Shown here: positions 1 through 8,027 of the stretch, one piece after another
Numbering within the stretch: position 1 is the stretch's first letter
Layout: each line of letters begins with the position of its first letter
Assembly (NCBI RefSeq): GCF_900116135.1
Contig: NZ_FOZX01000005.1
Location: forward strand, 305,745-369,744
Direction: 5' to 3'
Source of the DNA: Saccharopolyspora flava
GTDB taxonomy: Bacteria; Actinomycetota; Actinomycetes; Mycobacteriales; Pseudonocardiaceae
Length of the DNA stretch: 64,000 nt
The notes under the pieces: model-generated
What the model was told of the DNA's origin: nothing
Databases searched by the model: none
The model's input: only the letters and a program-made list of their open reading frames with translations
Position numbers and translations under genes: made by a program

Positions 1-452
1 GTTTCGCGGAGTGCTCCGAGTTTTTCGGCTTTGAGGGGTTTGGCCATGATGTGGCGGCCGGTGGCGTGGGCTCGGGGTGCGGAGCCGAAGTAGTCCGGCC
101 AGGGGAAGGCCATGAACTTGAAGTCGGTGTCGGCTTCGAGGTAGTCGATGAGGGGTGCGCCGCCTTCGAGGAAGGCGTTTTGGAGTGCGGTGGGTGTGCG
201 GTCGCCGACGACGGCGTGGAAGTAGGTGCGGGCGTCGTCGAGGGTGTCGTGGTGGCCTTCGCGTTGGAGGGCGGCGTTGCAGGGGAACCACATGCCGCCG
301 CCGGAGTAGGCGGTGGTGCCGCCGAAGTGGCTGGAGGCTTCGGCCACGATGACGGAGAGGCCTTCGCGGGCGGCGGTGTAGGCGCCGGTGAGTGCGCCGC
401 CGCCGGAGCCGATGACGAGCACGTCGCATTCGTCGTCCGGGGTGTTCACCAT
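1..452 (-). CDS. KstD-like FAD-dependent dehydrogenase (partial, 3' end outside window)
   Basis: Only the first 150 or so codons are present; the gene runs off the left edge. The ATG at 452 opens with VLVIGSGGGALTG (residues 11-23), the glycine-rich FAD-binding Rossmann loop. It is followed by FGGTTAYSGGGMWFPCN, the second FAD/substrate segment typical of 3-ketosteroid delta1-dehydrogenases and related flavoproteins (family KstD/FrdA). Such enzymes desaturate ring A of 3-ketosteroids with FAD as electron acceptor, but the substrate cannot be told from this fragment; a general 'FAD-binding dehydrogenase' is the safer label. No steroid catabolism neighbours are visible. Confidence 0.75.
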   Translation of the reverse strand, partial: MVNTPDDECDVLVIGSGGGALTGAYTAAREGLSVIVAEASSHFGGTTAYSGGGMWFPCNAALQREGHHDTLDDARTYFHAVVGDRTPTALQNAFLEGGAPLIDYLEADTDFKFMAFPWPDYFGSAPRAHATGRHIMAKPLKAEKLGALRE

Positions 453-592
453 GCACCCAAGTAGAACATGTTTCATTTTCTGTGGCGAGGTCTTCCCGCT
501 GCCGAGGCGGGTGGGCCCTGAGCGGGTGATTCCGGGTGGGTTCGGGGCTCTGCCCGAGTCGCCGACGGGCGGGGTGGGCCTAGTTTGGCGGT

Positions 593-1006
593 ATGAGTTG
601 GCGTTGGGCCGGGTTGTCGTGGCCGTTGATCGTGGTGCTCGGGGTGGTCGCCCTGGTGCGCCCGGTGCTGAGCATGACCGGTGGGATGGACGTGCTCGGC
701 AGGCCGTGGGCGCCGGTGGTGGTGACCGCGCTGATCTCGCTGCTGTGGCTGGGCGTGGTGGTGTGGCGGGATGAGCGGCGGCGGGTGCTCACGCTGACCT
801 TCGCCGGTCTGGTCTACGGGGTGCTGGCGATCGTGCTCAGCGGGGTGCTCTCCCCCGTTCTGCGGGGTGAGCTGATGGGGCCGTTGGCGAGCCCGGGCGG
901 GGTCGGTGTGGTGGCGGTGCTGGTGACCAACGCGGTGTGGGGTGCCGCGGTGGGGTGGGTGGCGTGGGCGGTCGGGTTGGTGCGCCACCGCGCCGCTGGT
1001 CAGTAG
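593..1006 (+). CDS. small integral membrane protein, function unknown
   Basis: 137 residues with four hydrophobic stretches (about 9-27, 40-58, 66-86, 104-128) joined by short basic loops (WRDERRR, RHRAAGQ), so a four-helix membrane protein. I do not recognise a family. A TAGTTT hexamer at 581-586, 6 nt before the ATG, suggests a leaderless transcript and supports this start. It runs convergently into the SDR-like gene at 1000-1644, overlapping it by 7 nt at the 3' ends. Confidence 0.6.
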   Translation: MSWRWAGLSWPLIVVLGVVALVRPVLSMTGGMDVLGRPWAPVVVTALISLLWLGVVVWRDERRRVLTLTFAGLVYGVLAIVLSGVLSPVLRGELMGPLASPGGVGVVAVLVTNAVWGAAVGWVAWAVGLVRHRAAGQ

Positions 1007-1644
1007 GCGACCGAGAGGTGGGCTCGGTGGTGCACGGGGGTGTCGATCTCGTCGAGGATGGCCAGGGCGAAGTCGGGTCCGGAGATGCGGGATTCGCCCT
1101 GCTCGTCGGTGAGGGCCACTTCCCCGCCGAGGCGGTAGGTGTTGCGGGCGGTGTGGGCGCCGTCGGCCCAGCCGCCGTATCCGGCCGCGGGGCTGATGAA
1201 CAGCCAGTCGAGGTCGGTGGGTGTGGTGACCAGGAGTTGGCGGACCTGTTCCATCTCGCGGGCTTCGCCGGCGAAGGCGGCCGGGAGGTCGGGGTCTTCG
1301 ACGAAGCGGGGCTGGTCGACGTCGGGGCGCAGTGAGCTGTAGCCGCCGACGACGATGAGGCGGGCGCCGGTGGTGCGGGCGCGTTCGGCGAGGTGTCCGT
1401 AGATGCGCACGAGGTGGCCGGCCATGTCGCCTCGGGGTGCCAGGGCGGTGACCAGGACGTCGGCGCCGCGCAGGAGTTCGGGTGCGCGGTCTTCGACGGA
1501 TCCGGTCTGGTAGTCGACGCCGTCGATGGGCTCGCTCGGCTGCGAGCGGCTCAGGGAGCGGACCTGGTGGCCGCGGTGGACGGCGTGGCGGGCGATGTTG
1601 CTGCCGGTGAATCCGGTGCCGCCGATGATGGTGATGGTGGCCAT
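1000..1644 (-). CDS. NAD(P)H-binding atypical SDR (YwnB/COG2910-like)
   Basis: 214 residues. The N-terminus ITIIGGTGFTGSNIARHAV carries the GGTGFTG dinucleotide-binding loop of atypical short-chain dehydrogenases, and the YxxxK pair of classical SDRs is absent, as is normal for the NmrA/YwnB branch. LIVVGGYSSLRP and DWLFISPAAGYG match the strand-4 and strand-6 segments of that family (NADH-flavin reductase-like proteins). It is cytosolic; the substrate is unknown. GGGAG lies upstream of the ATG at 1644. The gene is single and convergent with the membrane protein before it. Confidence 0.75.
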   Translation of the reverse strand: MATITIIGGTGFTGSNIARHAVHRGHQVRSLSRSQPSEPIDGVDYQTGSVEDRAPELLRGADVLVTALAPRGDMAGHLVRIYGHLAERARTTGARLIVVGGYSSLRPDVDQPRFVEDPDLPAAFAGEAREMEQVRQLLVTTPTDLDWLFISPAAGYGGWADGAHTARNTYRLGGEVALTDEQGESRISGPDFALAILDEIDTPVHHRAHLSVAY

Positions 1645-1781
1645 GTGCGCTCCCTGGTGATCTCGGACGGTGTGTCCGTCCTACCACGGTGGGGCGTGGC
1701 TCAGCGCGGTGGCGCGCTTGGTCGTGGGCGGTTCGGGTGAAGTCGGGTGGGTGGCGGGGTTGGGCTGCCTACGATCCGGGG

Positions 1782-2414
1782 ATGGATGAGTTGGAGGGTG
1801 TGTTGGGTGAGCAGGCCGCGTATTACCGGGCGGTCGCGGGTGAGTACGGGGATTACGGGGCGTTGCCGGGGGTGTCGGAGCTCGGTGAGGTGGTGGAGGC
1901 GTTCGGGCCGTCGGGGCGGGTGTTGGAGTTGGCGTGCGGGCCTGGGGTGTGGACTCCCCTGCTGGCGCGGCACGCCGATGAGGTGACGGCGGTGGATGCC
2001 TCGGCGGAGATGCTGGAGCGGGCCGCTGCGCGGGTGGGTGATGGGGTGCGGTTCGTTCAGGCGGATGTGTTCGGGTGGCGTCCGACTGGGCGGTTTGACG
2101 TGGTGTTCTTCGGGTTCTGGTTGTCGCATGTGCCGCCGGAGCGGTTCGCGGCGTTCTGGTCGGGGGTGGCGGAGTGCTTGGTGCCGGGTGGGCGGGTGTT
2201 GTTCGTCGATGATGCGTTGCGGCCTGCGGAGGAGTTGGTGGAGGGGGCGGAGTCGGTGGTGGTGCGGCGGCGGGCGGGTGAGGCCGCGCATCGTGTGGTG
2301 AAGGTGGGGTATCGGCCTGCGGAGTTGGAGGCGCGGTTGGCCGGTGTGGGCTGGTCGGTGCGGGTGCGGGAGACGGTGTGGCCGTTCTACTGGGGTGCGG
2401 GATCGCCTGTGTGA
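1782..2414 (+). CDS. class I SAM-dependent methyltransferase
   Basis: 210 residues. Motif I is VLELACGPGVWTPLLA (about 46-61), followed by the acidic ribose-binding VTAVDASAEML, motif II FDVVFFGFWLSHVP and motif III LVPGGRVLFVDD, the normal order for small-molecule class I methyltransferases (Methyltransf_25/UbiE-like). It transfers a methyl group from S-adenosylmethionine; the acceptor is unknown. I chose the ATG at 1782 because a TACGAT hexamer ends 6 nt before it, typical of a leaderless start. Upstream in-frame codons look non-coding. Confidence 0.8.
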   Translation: MDELEGVLGEQAAYYRAVAGEYGDYGALPGVSELGEVVEAFGPSGRVLELACGPGVWTPLLARHADEVTAVDASAEMLERAAARVGDGVRFVQADVFGWRPTGRFDVVFFGFWLSHVPPERFAAFWSGVAECLVPGGRVLFVDDALRPAEELVEGAESVVVRRRAGEAAHRVVKVGYRPAELEARLAGVGWSVRVRETVWPFYWGAGSPV

Positions 2415-2493
2415 GCGGGTTGTTCGGGTGGGGAACGACTTCGGGGTGGGGTGCGTCGGATCGGCGTGTGCGCCGGTTCGAGAGGAGTGGGTT

Positions 2494-2949
2494 GTGGTGG
2501 ATGACGGGTGGCCTGAGGTGGTGCAGGGCTGGGAGTTGGCTCGGTCGCCGGGGCGGGAGACCTATCGCAGGCGGTTGGCCAACAACGTGACGGTGCTGGT
2601 GATCTGGGAGTCGGTCGCCGGGGTGGGGCGGGTGAAGGCGCGGGTGGGTTCGTCGGGTCTGGGGCGGGAGTTGACGTGTTCTCGCGCGGATTTCCGGGAC
2701 CGGGAGTCGTTGTGGACGGCGGCGTGGTGCGTGGTGGAGATGGCGGCGAATTTGCCGTTGTTCGAGGGTGAGCGGGAGAGCTCGGCGGAGTCGTTGGTGC
2801 GGGAGCCGGTGGCGGGTTCGGTGGAGGTTGATGCGGGTGCGTTGACGTTCACGCTGGTCAGTGGCCGGGCGGTGACGGTGGAGCTCTCGGGTGAGCAGGT
2901 GGCGGAGCTCGTGCGGGGTTTGGGGGTGGCCGGGCGGGTGGAGGCGTGA
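2494..2949 (+). CDS. conserved-looking hypothetical protein
   Basis: 151 residues from the GTG at 2494, chosen because AGAGGAG (2481-2487) lies 6 nt upstream; GTG 2497 is an alternative. The frame remains open 150 nt further up, but that part is arginine/glycine shadow sequence overlapping the methyltransferase 3' end. The product is soluble, with a beta-rich central part (NNVTVLVIWESVAGVGRVKARV) and an acidic C-terminal half. No catalytic motif and no family recognised. It lies just downstream of the methyltransferase on the same strand and may be co-transcribed. Confidence 0.5.
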   Translation: MVDDGWPEVVQGWELARSPGRETYRRRLANNVTVLVIWESVAGVGRVKARVGSSGLGRELTCSRADFRDRESLWTAAWCVVEMAANLPLFEGERESSAESLVREPVAGSVEVDAGALTFTLVSGRAVTVELSGEQVAELVRGLGVAGRVEA

Positions 2950-2974
2950 CCGGCCGCCCCCCCTGTGGTGGGGG

Positions 2975-3643
2975 TCAGTGCTGGGTGGCGACGGCGGGGA
3001 GTGCGTGGCCGTTGTCGTCGGTGTGCCAGGACTGGGTTTGGAAGGCGAGGAACACGGCGATCCACTGGTTCTGGTCGGGGAAGTGCAGCAGGAGGCCGCC
3101 GTCCTGCCAGGTGCCGTCGTCGTCCTGGAACTGCCGGCTGTTGCCCTGGTTCATGTGGATGTTGTGGACGCCTGCTCCGGGGGTGAAGCCGAAGATCTTG
3201 TCGGGGGTGTCTTCGGGGCCCCAGGGTTCGCCGAAGAGGTGGGCGGTGGCGGTGGGGTCTTGCTGGGCGCGGCGGATGTGGCGGTCGAGGAAGTCGGCGA
3301 GGTCGTTGTCGGGGCCGTCGGCCTCGGGTGGGACGGGGCGCATCTGCTCGCGGGTGAGCAGGTCGGCGCGGACGTAGTCGAGGGCGGCGCCGCCGGGTTG
3401 GGTGGCCAGGTCGGTCCAGCCGGTGCCCGCGGGTGGCAGGGCGTCGGTGAGCGGGTGCTGGAAGTGCTCGATGGCGAGGTAGAGCAGTTCGTCGGGTTGT
3501 TGGCTGGATTCGACGTTGACGGCGGCGCGGTAGTGGCGGTTGTCGTTGTCGGCGAGGTGGATTTGGTAGTGCGGTGTGTCGCCGGTTTCGCGGCGGGCGT
3601 CGAGGACGTGGGCGCTGAGCACGCCGTAGTTGGCCAGCGGCAT
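2975..3643 (-). CDS. DUF2278 family protein (YukJ-like)
   Basis: 222 residues matching the whole DUF2278 family as I know it: N-terminal MPLANYGVL, then HYQIHLADND and RAAVNVESSQQPDELLYL, central DNDLADFLDRHIRRAQ, and C-terminal FGFTPGAGVHNIHMNQGN followed by WQDGGLLLHFPDQNQWIAVFL with the closing QSWHTDDNGHAL. The conserved His/Asn/Asp positions suggest a phosphodiester- or nucleic-acid-related fold, but no reaction has been established for the family to my knowledge. Cytosolic, single gene, convergent with the hypothetical gene before it. Confidence 0.85.
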   Translation of the reverse strand: MPLANYGVLSAHVLDARRETGDTPHYQIHLADNDNRHYRAAVNVESSQQPDELLYLAIEHFQHPLTDALPPAGTGWTDLATQPGGAALDYVRADLLTREQMRPVPPEADGPDNDLADFLDRHIRRAQQDPTATAHLFGEPWGPEDTPDKIFGFTPGAGVHNIHMNQGNSRQFQDDDGTWQDGGLLLHFPDQNQWIAVFLAFQTQSWHTDDNGHALPAVATQH

Positions 3644-3731
3644 GGTGTTTCCCCCATCGGTCGCGGTGTGTGGTGATCACACCTTCGCGGGGCCGTTCGG
3701 GGGTGGTCAATGACCTCTTCGGGGCGTTGCC

Positions 3732-4358
3732 TCAGCGGTTGTTCAGCGGTAGTTCGTCGAGGTCGAGGGGGCCGAAGACGGTGGTGAACAGTCGTGCGGC
3801 GCGTTGGGTCATGGCGTGGGGTGTTTCGGTGGGGTGGTCGGTCCACCAGGTGACGAGGGCGTCGAAGACGTTGATCCAGGCGGCGGTGAGCGCGGAGGCG
3901 TCGAGGGGGTCGTGGTTGTCGGCTTTGCGGAGCATGTCGGCGACGCCTTGGGCGCCGACGGTGTGCATGCGGTTCTGGTAATGGGCGTGTTGGGCGGTGA
4001 GTTCGGGGGGCATGGTGGGGTCGCGCAAGATGCGCCACATCCAGGTGTGGCCGTGCAGGGCGGCGAAGATGCGGTCGAGGCTGAGGATGGCTTGTTCGGG
4101 GCCGACGTGGCCGAGTTCGGCGGTGTTTTCGATGACGCCGGCGATGGTTTCGCCTGCGCGGGTCAGGCAGGCGGAGAACAGGCCTTGTTTGGAGCCGAAG
4201 TAGTTGTAGATGAGGGGTTTGGAGATGCCGGCGTCGGCGGCGATGGTCGCCAGTGAGGTGCCGGCGTAGCCGTGTTCGGCGAAGGTGCGTCCGGCGATGT
4301 CGAGGATCTGGCGTTCGCGTTGTGCGCGGGCGACGCCCTTGGTTCCTGCTTTGGCCAC
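3732..4358 (-). CDS. TetR-family transcriptional regulator
   Basis: 208 residues from GTG 4358. The N-terminal helix-turn-helix is visible as ILDIAGRTFAEHGYAGTSLATIAADAGISKPLIYNYFGSKQGLFSACL (about 17-64), followed by an all-helical ligand domain (DPTMPPELTAQHAHYQNRM). A TAGACT hexamer ends 6 nt before the GTG, consistent with leaderless transcription. It is divergent from the hydroxylase gene at 4429 with about 70 nt between starts, so that gene is the likeliest target. The ligand is unknown. Confidence 0.85.
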   Translation of the reverse strand: MAKAGTKGVARAQRERQILDIAGRTFAEHGYAGTSLATIAADAGISKPLIYNYFGSKQGLFSACLTRAGETIAGVIENTAELGHVGPEQAILSLDRIFAALHGHTWMWRILRDPTMPPELTAQHAHYQNRMHTVGAQGVADMLRKADNHDPLDASALTAAWINVFDALVTWWTDHPTETPHAMTQRAARLFTTVFGPLDLDELPLNNR

Positions 4359-4428
4359 CGGTGGAGTCTACCGAATCGGGTGACCCAGTGGTAACTTACC
4401 CGGCCGTCAATTGCCCTGGGAGGTGCGT

Positions 4429-5286
4429 ATGTCCGATTTGCTGGACCCGATGAAGAACCCCGTCACCTACGCGGTGCCGTTCTTCCTGCTCAGCATCGCC
4501 GTCGAACTGGCGGCCCTGAAATGGCTCGATCACGACGACAACACCACCGGCTACGCCTTCAAGGACACCCGCACCAGCCTGAGCATGGGCGTGGGATCGC
4601 TGGTGTTCCTCACCGTGTTCAAGGTCGGCACGTTCTTCGTCTACAACGCCCTCTACACCCACCTGGCGCTCTGGCAGCTGCCCACCGACACCTGGTGGTT
4701 CTGGGTCGTGCTCACCCTCGGCCTCGACCTGGCCTACTACTGCAACCACCGCTTCGTGCACCGGGTCAACATCGGCTGGGCCGCCCACCAGGCCCACCAC
4801 TCCAGCGAGTACATGAACTTCGGCACCGCGCTGCGGCAGAAGTGGAACCCCTGGTTCGAGTTCTTCTTCTGGCTGCCGCTGCCGTTGCTGGGCTTCGCGC
4901 CCTGGGCGCTCTACGTCGCTTTCTCCTTCAACCTCATCTACCAGTTCTTCGTCCACACCGAGGCCATCGACAAGCTGCCCCGGCCCATCGAGTTCGTGTT
5001 CAACACGCCCTCCCACCACCGCGTGCACCACGGTTCCGACCCCGAGTACCTGGACAAGAACTACGCCGGGATCCTCATCATCTGGGACCGCATGTTCGGC
5101 ACCTTCCAGCCCGAACTGCACCGCCCCACCTACGGGCTCACCCACCCCGTGGAGACCTACAACGTCCTGACCCTGCAATACGGGCCCTTCGCCGACATCC
5201 TGCGCCAGGTCCGCACCACCCCGCGCTGGCGCGACAAGCTCGGCTACCTCTTCGGCCCGCCCGGCTGGACCCCCACCACCGACTGA
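4429..5286 (+). CDS. sterol desaturase / fatty acid hydroxylase family membrane enzyme
   Basis: 285 residues. GGGAGGT lies 5 nt before ATG 4429; an in-frame TTG at 4411 is less likely. It has the three histidine boxes of the FA_hydroxylase superfamily: HRFVH (about 106-110), HQAHH (about 118-122) and HRVHH (about 200-204), which bind a di-iron centre on the cytosolic face. At least four hydrophobic helices surround them, including one near residue 12 and VLTLGLDLAYY. Related enzymes oxidise sterols, carotenoids or ether lipids; C-terminal IIWDRMFGTFQPE is usual in the family. It is divergent from the TetR gene, its probable regulator. Confidence 0.85.
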   Translation: MSDLLDPMKNPVTYAVPFFLLSIAVELAALKWLDHDDNTTGYAFKDTRTSLSMGVGSLVFLTVFKVGTFFVYNALYTHLALWQLPTDTWWFWVVLTLGLDLAYYCNHRFVHRVNIGWAAHQAHHSSEYMNFGTALRQKWNPWFEFFFWLPLPLLGFAPWALYVAFSFNLIYQFFVHTEAIDKLPRPIEFVFNTPSHHRVHHGSDPEYLDKNYAGILIIWDRMFGTFQPELHRPTYGLTHPVETYNVLTLQYGPFADILRQVRTTPRWRDKLGYLFGPPGWTPTTD

Positions 5287-5296
5287 CCCCGCACTC

Positions 5297-5341
5297 CCCC
5301 TTGTGTTCCCTCACCCAGCGCGATTGAGGGAACACAAGGGG
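5297..5341. terminator. perfect 17-bp inverted repeat, probable terminator
   Basis: Arms 5297-5313 and 5325-5341 are exact reverse complements (CCCCTTGTGTTCCCTCA) around an 11-nt loop. It follows the hydroxylase stop by 11 nt. There is no T-run, so it may be an intrinsic terminator of the T-less actinobacterial kind. Confidence 0.7.
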
Positions 5342-5415
5342 TTGCGGAGGCGTTGATTCCGGTCGCGCGGGAACGTCCCGGCGCGACCGGCGAACGCCGA
5401 AGGGGATGGCGAGCG

Positions 5416-6237
5416 ATGACCACAGCGGCACTGGGACGGATCGGCCTGGGCATCGAGGCCGACGACACCCGCGCGGCACAGCACGCCGCCGAGGTCTTCG
5501 GCCTCGGCTACACCGGGCTGTGGGTGATGAGCGGACAGCTGCGCACCCTGCGGATCCTGGCCGATCTGGTGCGCGCCACCCGTGCGGCCGTGGTGGCCCC
5601 GGCGATCATCCAGCTCGACCGCTTCTCCCCCGAGCAGATCACGGCGCTGTTCGACGAGGTCGAAGCCGAGGCGCCGGGACGGTTGCTGGCCGGTTTCGGC
5701 GGGCTGCAGGCCCAGCCGGTCGCCGCCACCCGCGAGCGCCTCGAGGGTTTCGACGGGCGCATCCCCGCCTCCCGGCGGCTGCTGGCCGCGCTCGGTCCCC
5801 GCAAGCTCGACGCGGCCCGCGAGGTCTCGGCCGGGGCCATCACCATGTTCACCAGCCCCGAGTTCACCGCGGCGGCGCGCCGTCGGCTCGGTGCTGACGC
5901 GACGCTGGTGGTCTGCCAGCGGATCGCCCTCGACGACGACCGCTCCCGCGCGCGGGAGACGCTGCGCGGCCCGCTGCGGAACCTGCTCGGCATGCCCGGC
6001 AGCGGATACGCGGCCAACATGCGCCGCATGGGTTTCGGCGACGCCGACATCTCCGGTCTCAGCGACCGGCTCGTCGACGCCGTGGCCAGCGGCGGCGACC
6101 CGGGCACCGTTGCCGCCGACGTCCGCGCGCACCTCGAGGCCGGAGCCGACCACGTCGTGCTCGCCGCCCAGACCGACGGTCGGCAGCCCGGCACGATCGA
6201 GCTCGCCCGCGCCCTGGCCGCTCCGCTGGGCCTCTAG
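5416..6237 (+). CDS. LLM-class F420-dependent oxidoreductase (TIGR03620-like)
   Basis: 273 residues from ATG 5416, with AAGGGGATGG upstream as Shine-Dalgarno. N-terminal LGRIGLGIEADDTRAAQHAAEVFGLGYTGLWV is the first strand and helix of a luciferase-like TIM barrel. LLAGFGGLQAQPV and TMFTSPEF follow, and the C-terminal AHLEAGADHVVLAAQTDG closes the barrel, as in the MSMEG_4141 family. These proteins use deazaflavin F420 in actinobacteria; the substrate is unknown. It is shorter than bacterial luciferases and has no partner subunit. It lies 75 nt downstream of the 5297-5341 hairpin, so it is a separate transcription unit. Confidence 0.8.
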   Translation: MTTAALGRIGLGIEADDTRAAQHAAEVFGLGYTGLWVMSGQLRTLRILADLVRATRAAVVAPAIIQLDRFSPEQITALFDEVEAEAPGRLLAGFGGLQAQPVAATRERLEGFDGRIPASRRLLAALGPRKLDAAREVSAGAITMFTSPEFTAAARRRLGADATLVVCQRIALDDDRSRARETLRGPLRNLLGMPGSGYAANMRRMGFGDADISGLSDRLVDAVASGGDPGTVAADVRAHLEAGADHVVLAAQTDGRQPGTIELARALAAPLGL

Positions 6238-6357
6238 AACCGCATCCGCCCCAACGTCAACCGCGGCAGGCCCTGGTTGCTCGCCGCTTGCGGGCCACCA
6301 CGCAGCAGTGCGGTCACAGTCGCGGGCGCGTGGGCGTCATACCGGGTGGAAGGAGGG

Positions 6358-6714
6358 ATGACGATGGTGGTGGCGTTGGTGATCGTGGTGGCGGTGACCG
6401 CCGTGTTCAACGCCTTCAGCGCGGCCGTCGACTTCGCCGGGCACCGCGTCGTGCTGGCCAACGCCGAGGCCAACGGGGTGCCGCGCGGCTGGTTGCCGGT
6501 GCTCGGCGGGCTCAAAGGCGCTGCCGCGCTGGGGCTGGTGGCCGGGTTGCTGGGTGTGCCGGTGGTGGGTGCGGCCGCGGCGGCGGGACTGGTGGTGTTC
6601 TTCGTCGGCGCGGTGATCGTGCACCTGCGGGCCGGGACGGTCTCGACGCTGCCGGCGCCCGGGGTGTTCCTGGCCTTGGCGGTGGCGTCGTTGTGGTTGA
6701 CCGTGGCGAGCTGA
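6358..6714 (+). CDS. DoxX-like membrane protein
   Basis: 118 residues from ATG 6358 (GGAAGGAGG just upstream), with four predicted membrane helices. VFNAFSAAVDFAGHRVVLANAEANGVPRGWLPVLGGLKGAAALGLVAGLLG and VVFFVGAVIVHLRAG are typical of the DoxX-like family (PF13564-type). Members are small inner-membrane proteins linked to thiol stress or redox functions, with no defined reaction. The gene is followed at once by a strong hairpin. Confidence 0.75.
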   Translation: MTMVVALVIVVAVTAVFNAFSAAVDFAGHRVVLANAEANGVPRGWLPVLGGLKGAAALGLVAGLLGVPVVGAAAAAGLVVFFVGAVIVHLRAGTVSTLPAPGVFLALAVASLWLTVAS

Positions 6715-6748
6715 GGTGCGGGGAAGCCGACGGGGTCTTCCCCGCACC
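6715..6748 (+). terminator. intrinsic terminator after the DoxX-like gene
   Basis: 12-bp perfect stem, GGTGCGGGGAAG at 6715-6726 pairing with CTTCCCCGCACC at 6737-6748, with a 10-nt loop. A TTTT run lies 9 nt further on. It sits between two convergent genes and may serve both. Confidence 0.75.
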
Positions 6749-6760
6749 CGGGGTGGGTTT

Positions 6761-7084
6761 TCAGTCCACCGACATCTCGCCGAGCAGGGACCAGTCGTCC
6801 TGCTCCAGGGAGGTGTTGATGACCCGCGGGGTCTCGGCCAGGTGCGGCGGCAGGGTCTGCTGGGCGTGCTTGAAGTGCTCGCTGTTGACGTGCGCCGCAC
6901 CGGCCTCGCCGTCGCGGAAGGCCTCCACGAGCACGTACTCGTTGGGGTCCTCCAGGCTGCGCGACCAGTCGAACCACAGGCAGCCGGGCTCGCTGCGGGT
7001 GGCGTTGGTGAACGCCGAGGCGATCTGCGGCCACTGGTCGGCGTATTCCGGCTTGATGCGGAACTTGGCGGTAATGAAGATCAT
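6761..7084 (-). CDS. ABM-domain putative quinol monooxygenase
   Basis: 107 residues, the usual length of a single antibiotic-biosynthesis-monooxygenase domain. MIFITAKFRIKPEYADQWPQ gives the first ferredoxin-like strand and helix; SEPGCLWFDWSRSLEDPNEYVLVEAFRD is the diagnostic central strand pair, and HVNSEHFKHAQQTL the substrate-lid helix. Relatives such as YgiN oxidise quinols without a cofactor. It is probably a homodimer in the cytosol. It stands alone, convergent with the DoxX-like gene. Confidence 0.8.
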   Translation of the reverse strand: MIFITAKFRIKPEYADQWPQIASAFTNATRSEPGCLWFDWSRSLEDPNEYVLVEAFRDGEAGAAHVNSEHFKHAQQTLPPHLAETPRVINTSLEQDDWSLLGEMSVD

Positions 7085-7196
7085 GCGTCGCTCCTGTTGG
7101 CGCGGGGCCGATGTCGGACGATGACCATCCTAAGTGGCTGATCGCGCTGGTCCGGACGGGCCAACCGCCGAGGTGACCCCGATCGCGCCGCAGGGG

Positions 7197-7919
7197 TCAG
7201 CGGGCCTCGGTGGTCAGGATGTCGCGGGCGGCGGCGACCAGTTCGGCGTTGTCGGTGGCGATCTGGCCGTCGGGCAGCACGAGGGTGTCCTCCAGGCCGA
7301 TGCGGGTCGACAGGCCGCGGCGGGCCGCCACGCGCAGCACCGGCCACGCCCCGGCGGCCTCGCCGTGCAGCAGGATCGGTGCCGAGGCCGGGTGCAGGCG
7401 GGCCAGCAGGGACTCGGCGGTGGACGCCGCGCCCCCGGCGGTGGGGTCGGTGACCTCGGCCAGCACCCGCAGCACCTTGCCGCGGTGCGGGGAGAGCTTG
7501 AAGTGGTGGTCGCCGTCGGTGCCGGAGAAGATCCCGGCCTCCACCCCCACCCCGCGTTCCAGCAGGGCCTCGGCGACCGCGTCGGCGCCGGGTTCGTGCC
7601 AGTTCACCGAGGCGTGATCGGGCAGCAGCGTCCACGCCCGGATCGACCGGACCCGCATGTCGGTGTCCGGGGCCGTCCACGCCCCGGTGGTCACCCCCAC
7701 ACCGACGCCCGGTGCGGCGGCGCGCACCGCGCGCAGGGTCGCGGCCACCGCGTGCGGGTCGAGGGTGTCGGCGCCGTCGGGGCCCTTGGGGTGCAGGTGC
7801 ACGTCGGTGGCGCCGGCGGCCACGGCGTCGGCGGCGGCCTTGGCCAGCTCCTCCGGCCGCACCGGCAGGTGGAAGTGCTCGCGCGGTGACCGGGCGCCGT
7901 TGAGGCAAACCTGCAGCAT
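7197..7919 (-). CDS. BKACE-family beta-keto acid cleavage enzyme
   Basis: 240 residues. The protein begins LQVCLNGARSP and shows the family's Zn-binding HLHPKGPDGADTL (with the HxH pair) and substrate segment GVGVGVTTGAWT. SVNWHEPGADAVAEALLERGVGVEAGIFS and ILLHGEAAGAWPVL follow, with the end RIGLEDTLVLPDGQIATDNAELV, all diagnostic of PF05853. Family members condense a beta-keto acid with acetyl-CoA and cleave it to acetoacetate and an acyl-CoA. At 240 residues it is shorter than the usual 270-300. No lysine-fermentation neighbours are present, so the substrate is open. Confidence 0.85.
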   Translation of the reverse strand: MLQVCLNGARSPREHFHLPVRPEELAKAAADAVAAGATDVHLHPKGPDGADTLDPHAVAATLRAVRAAAPGVGVGVTTGAWTAPDTDMRVRSIRAWTLLPDHASVNWHEPGADAVAEALLERGVGVEAGIFSGTDGDHHFKLSPHRGKVLRVLAEVTDPTAGGAASTAESLLARLHPASAPILLHGEAAGAWPVLRVAARRGLSTRIGLEDTLVLPDGQIATDNAELVAAARDILTTEAR

Positions 7920-8027
7920 GCCCCGATTGTCGCCCCATCCGGTGGGACACCGGTAGTTGATGAACTCGTTTCGTGATCAACACGCGGCCGAGCAGGGCCG
8001 TTCGGGTGAGTCTCTATCGTGGAGGGC

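Noticed and set aside
5297..5341. The 17-bp inverted repeat as an insertion-sequence end
   Set aside because: There is no transposase or target duplication; a hairpin directly after a stop codon is better explained as a terminator.
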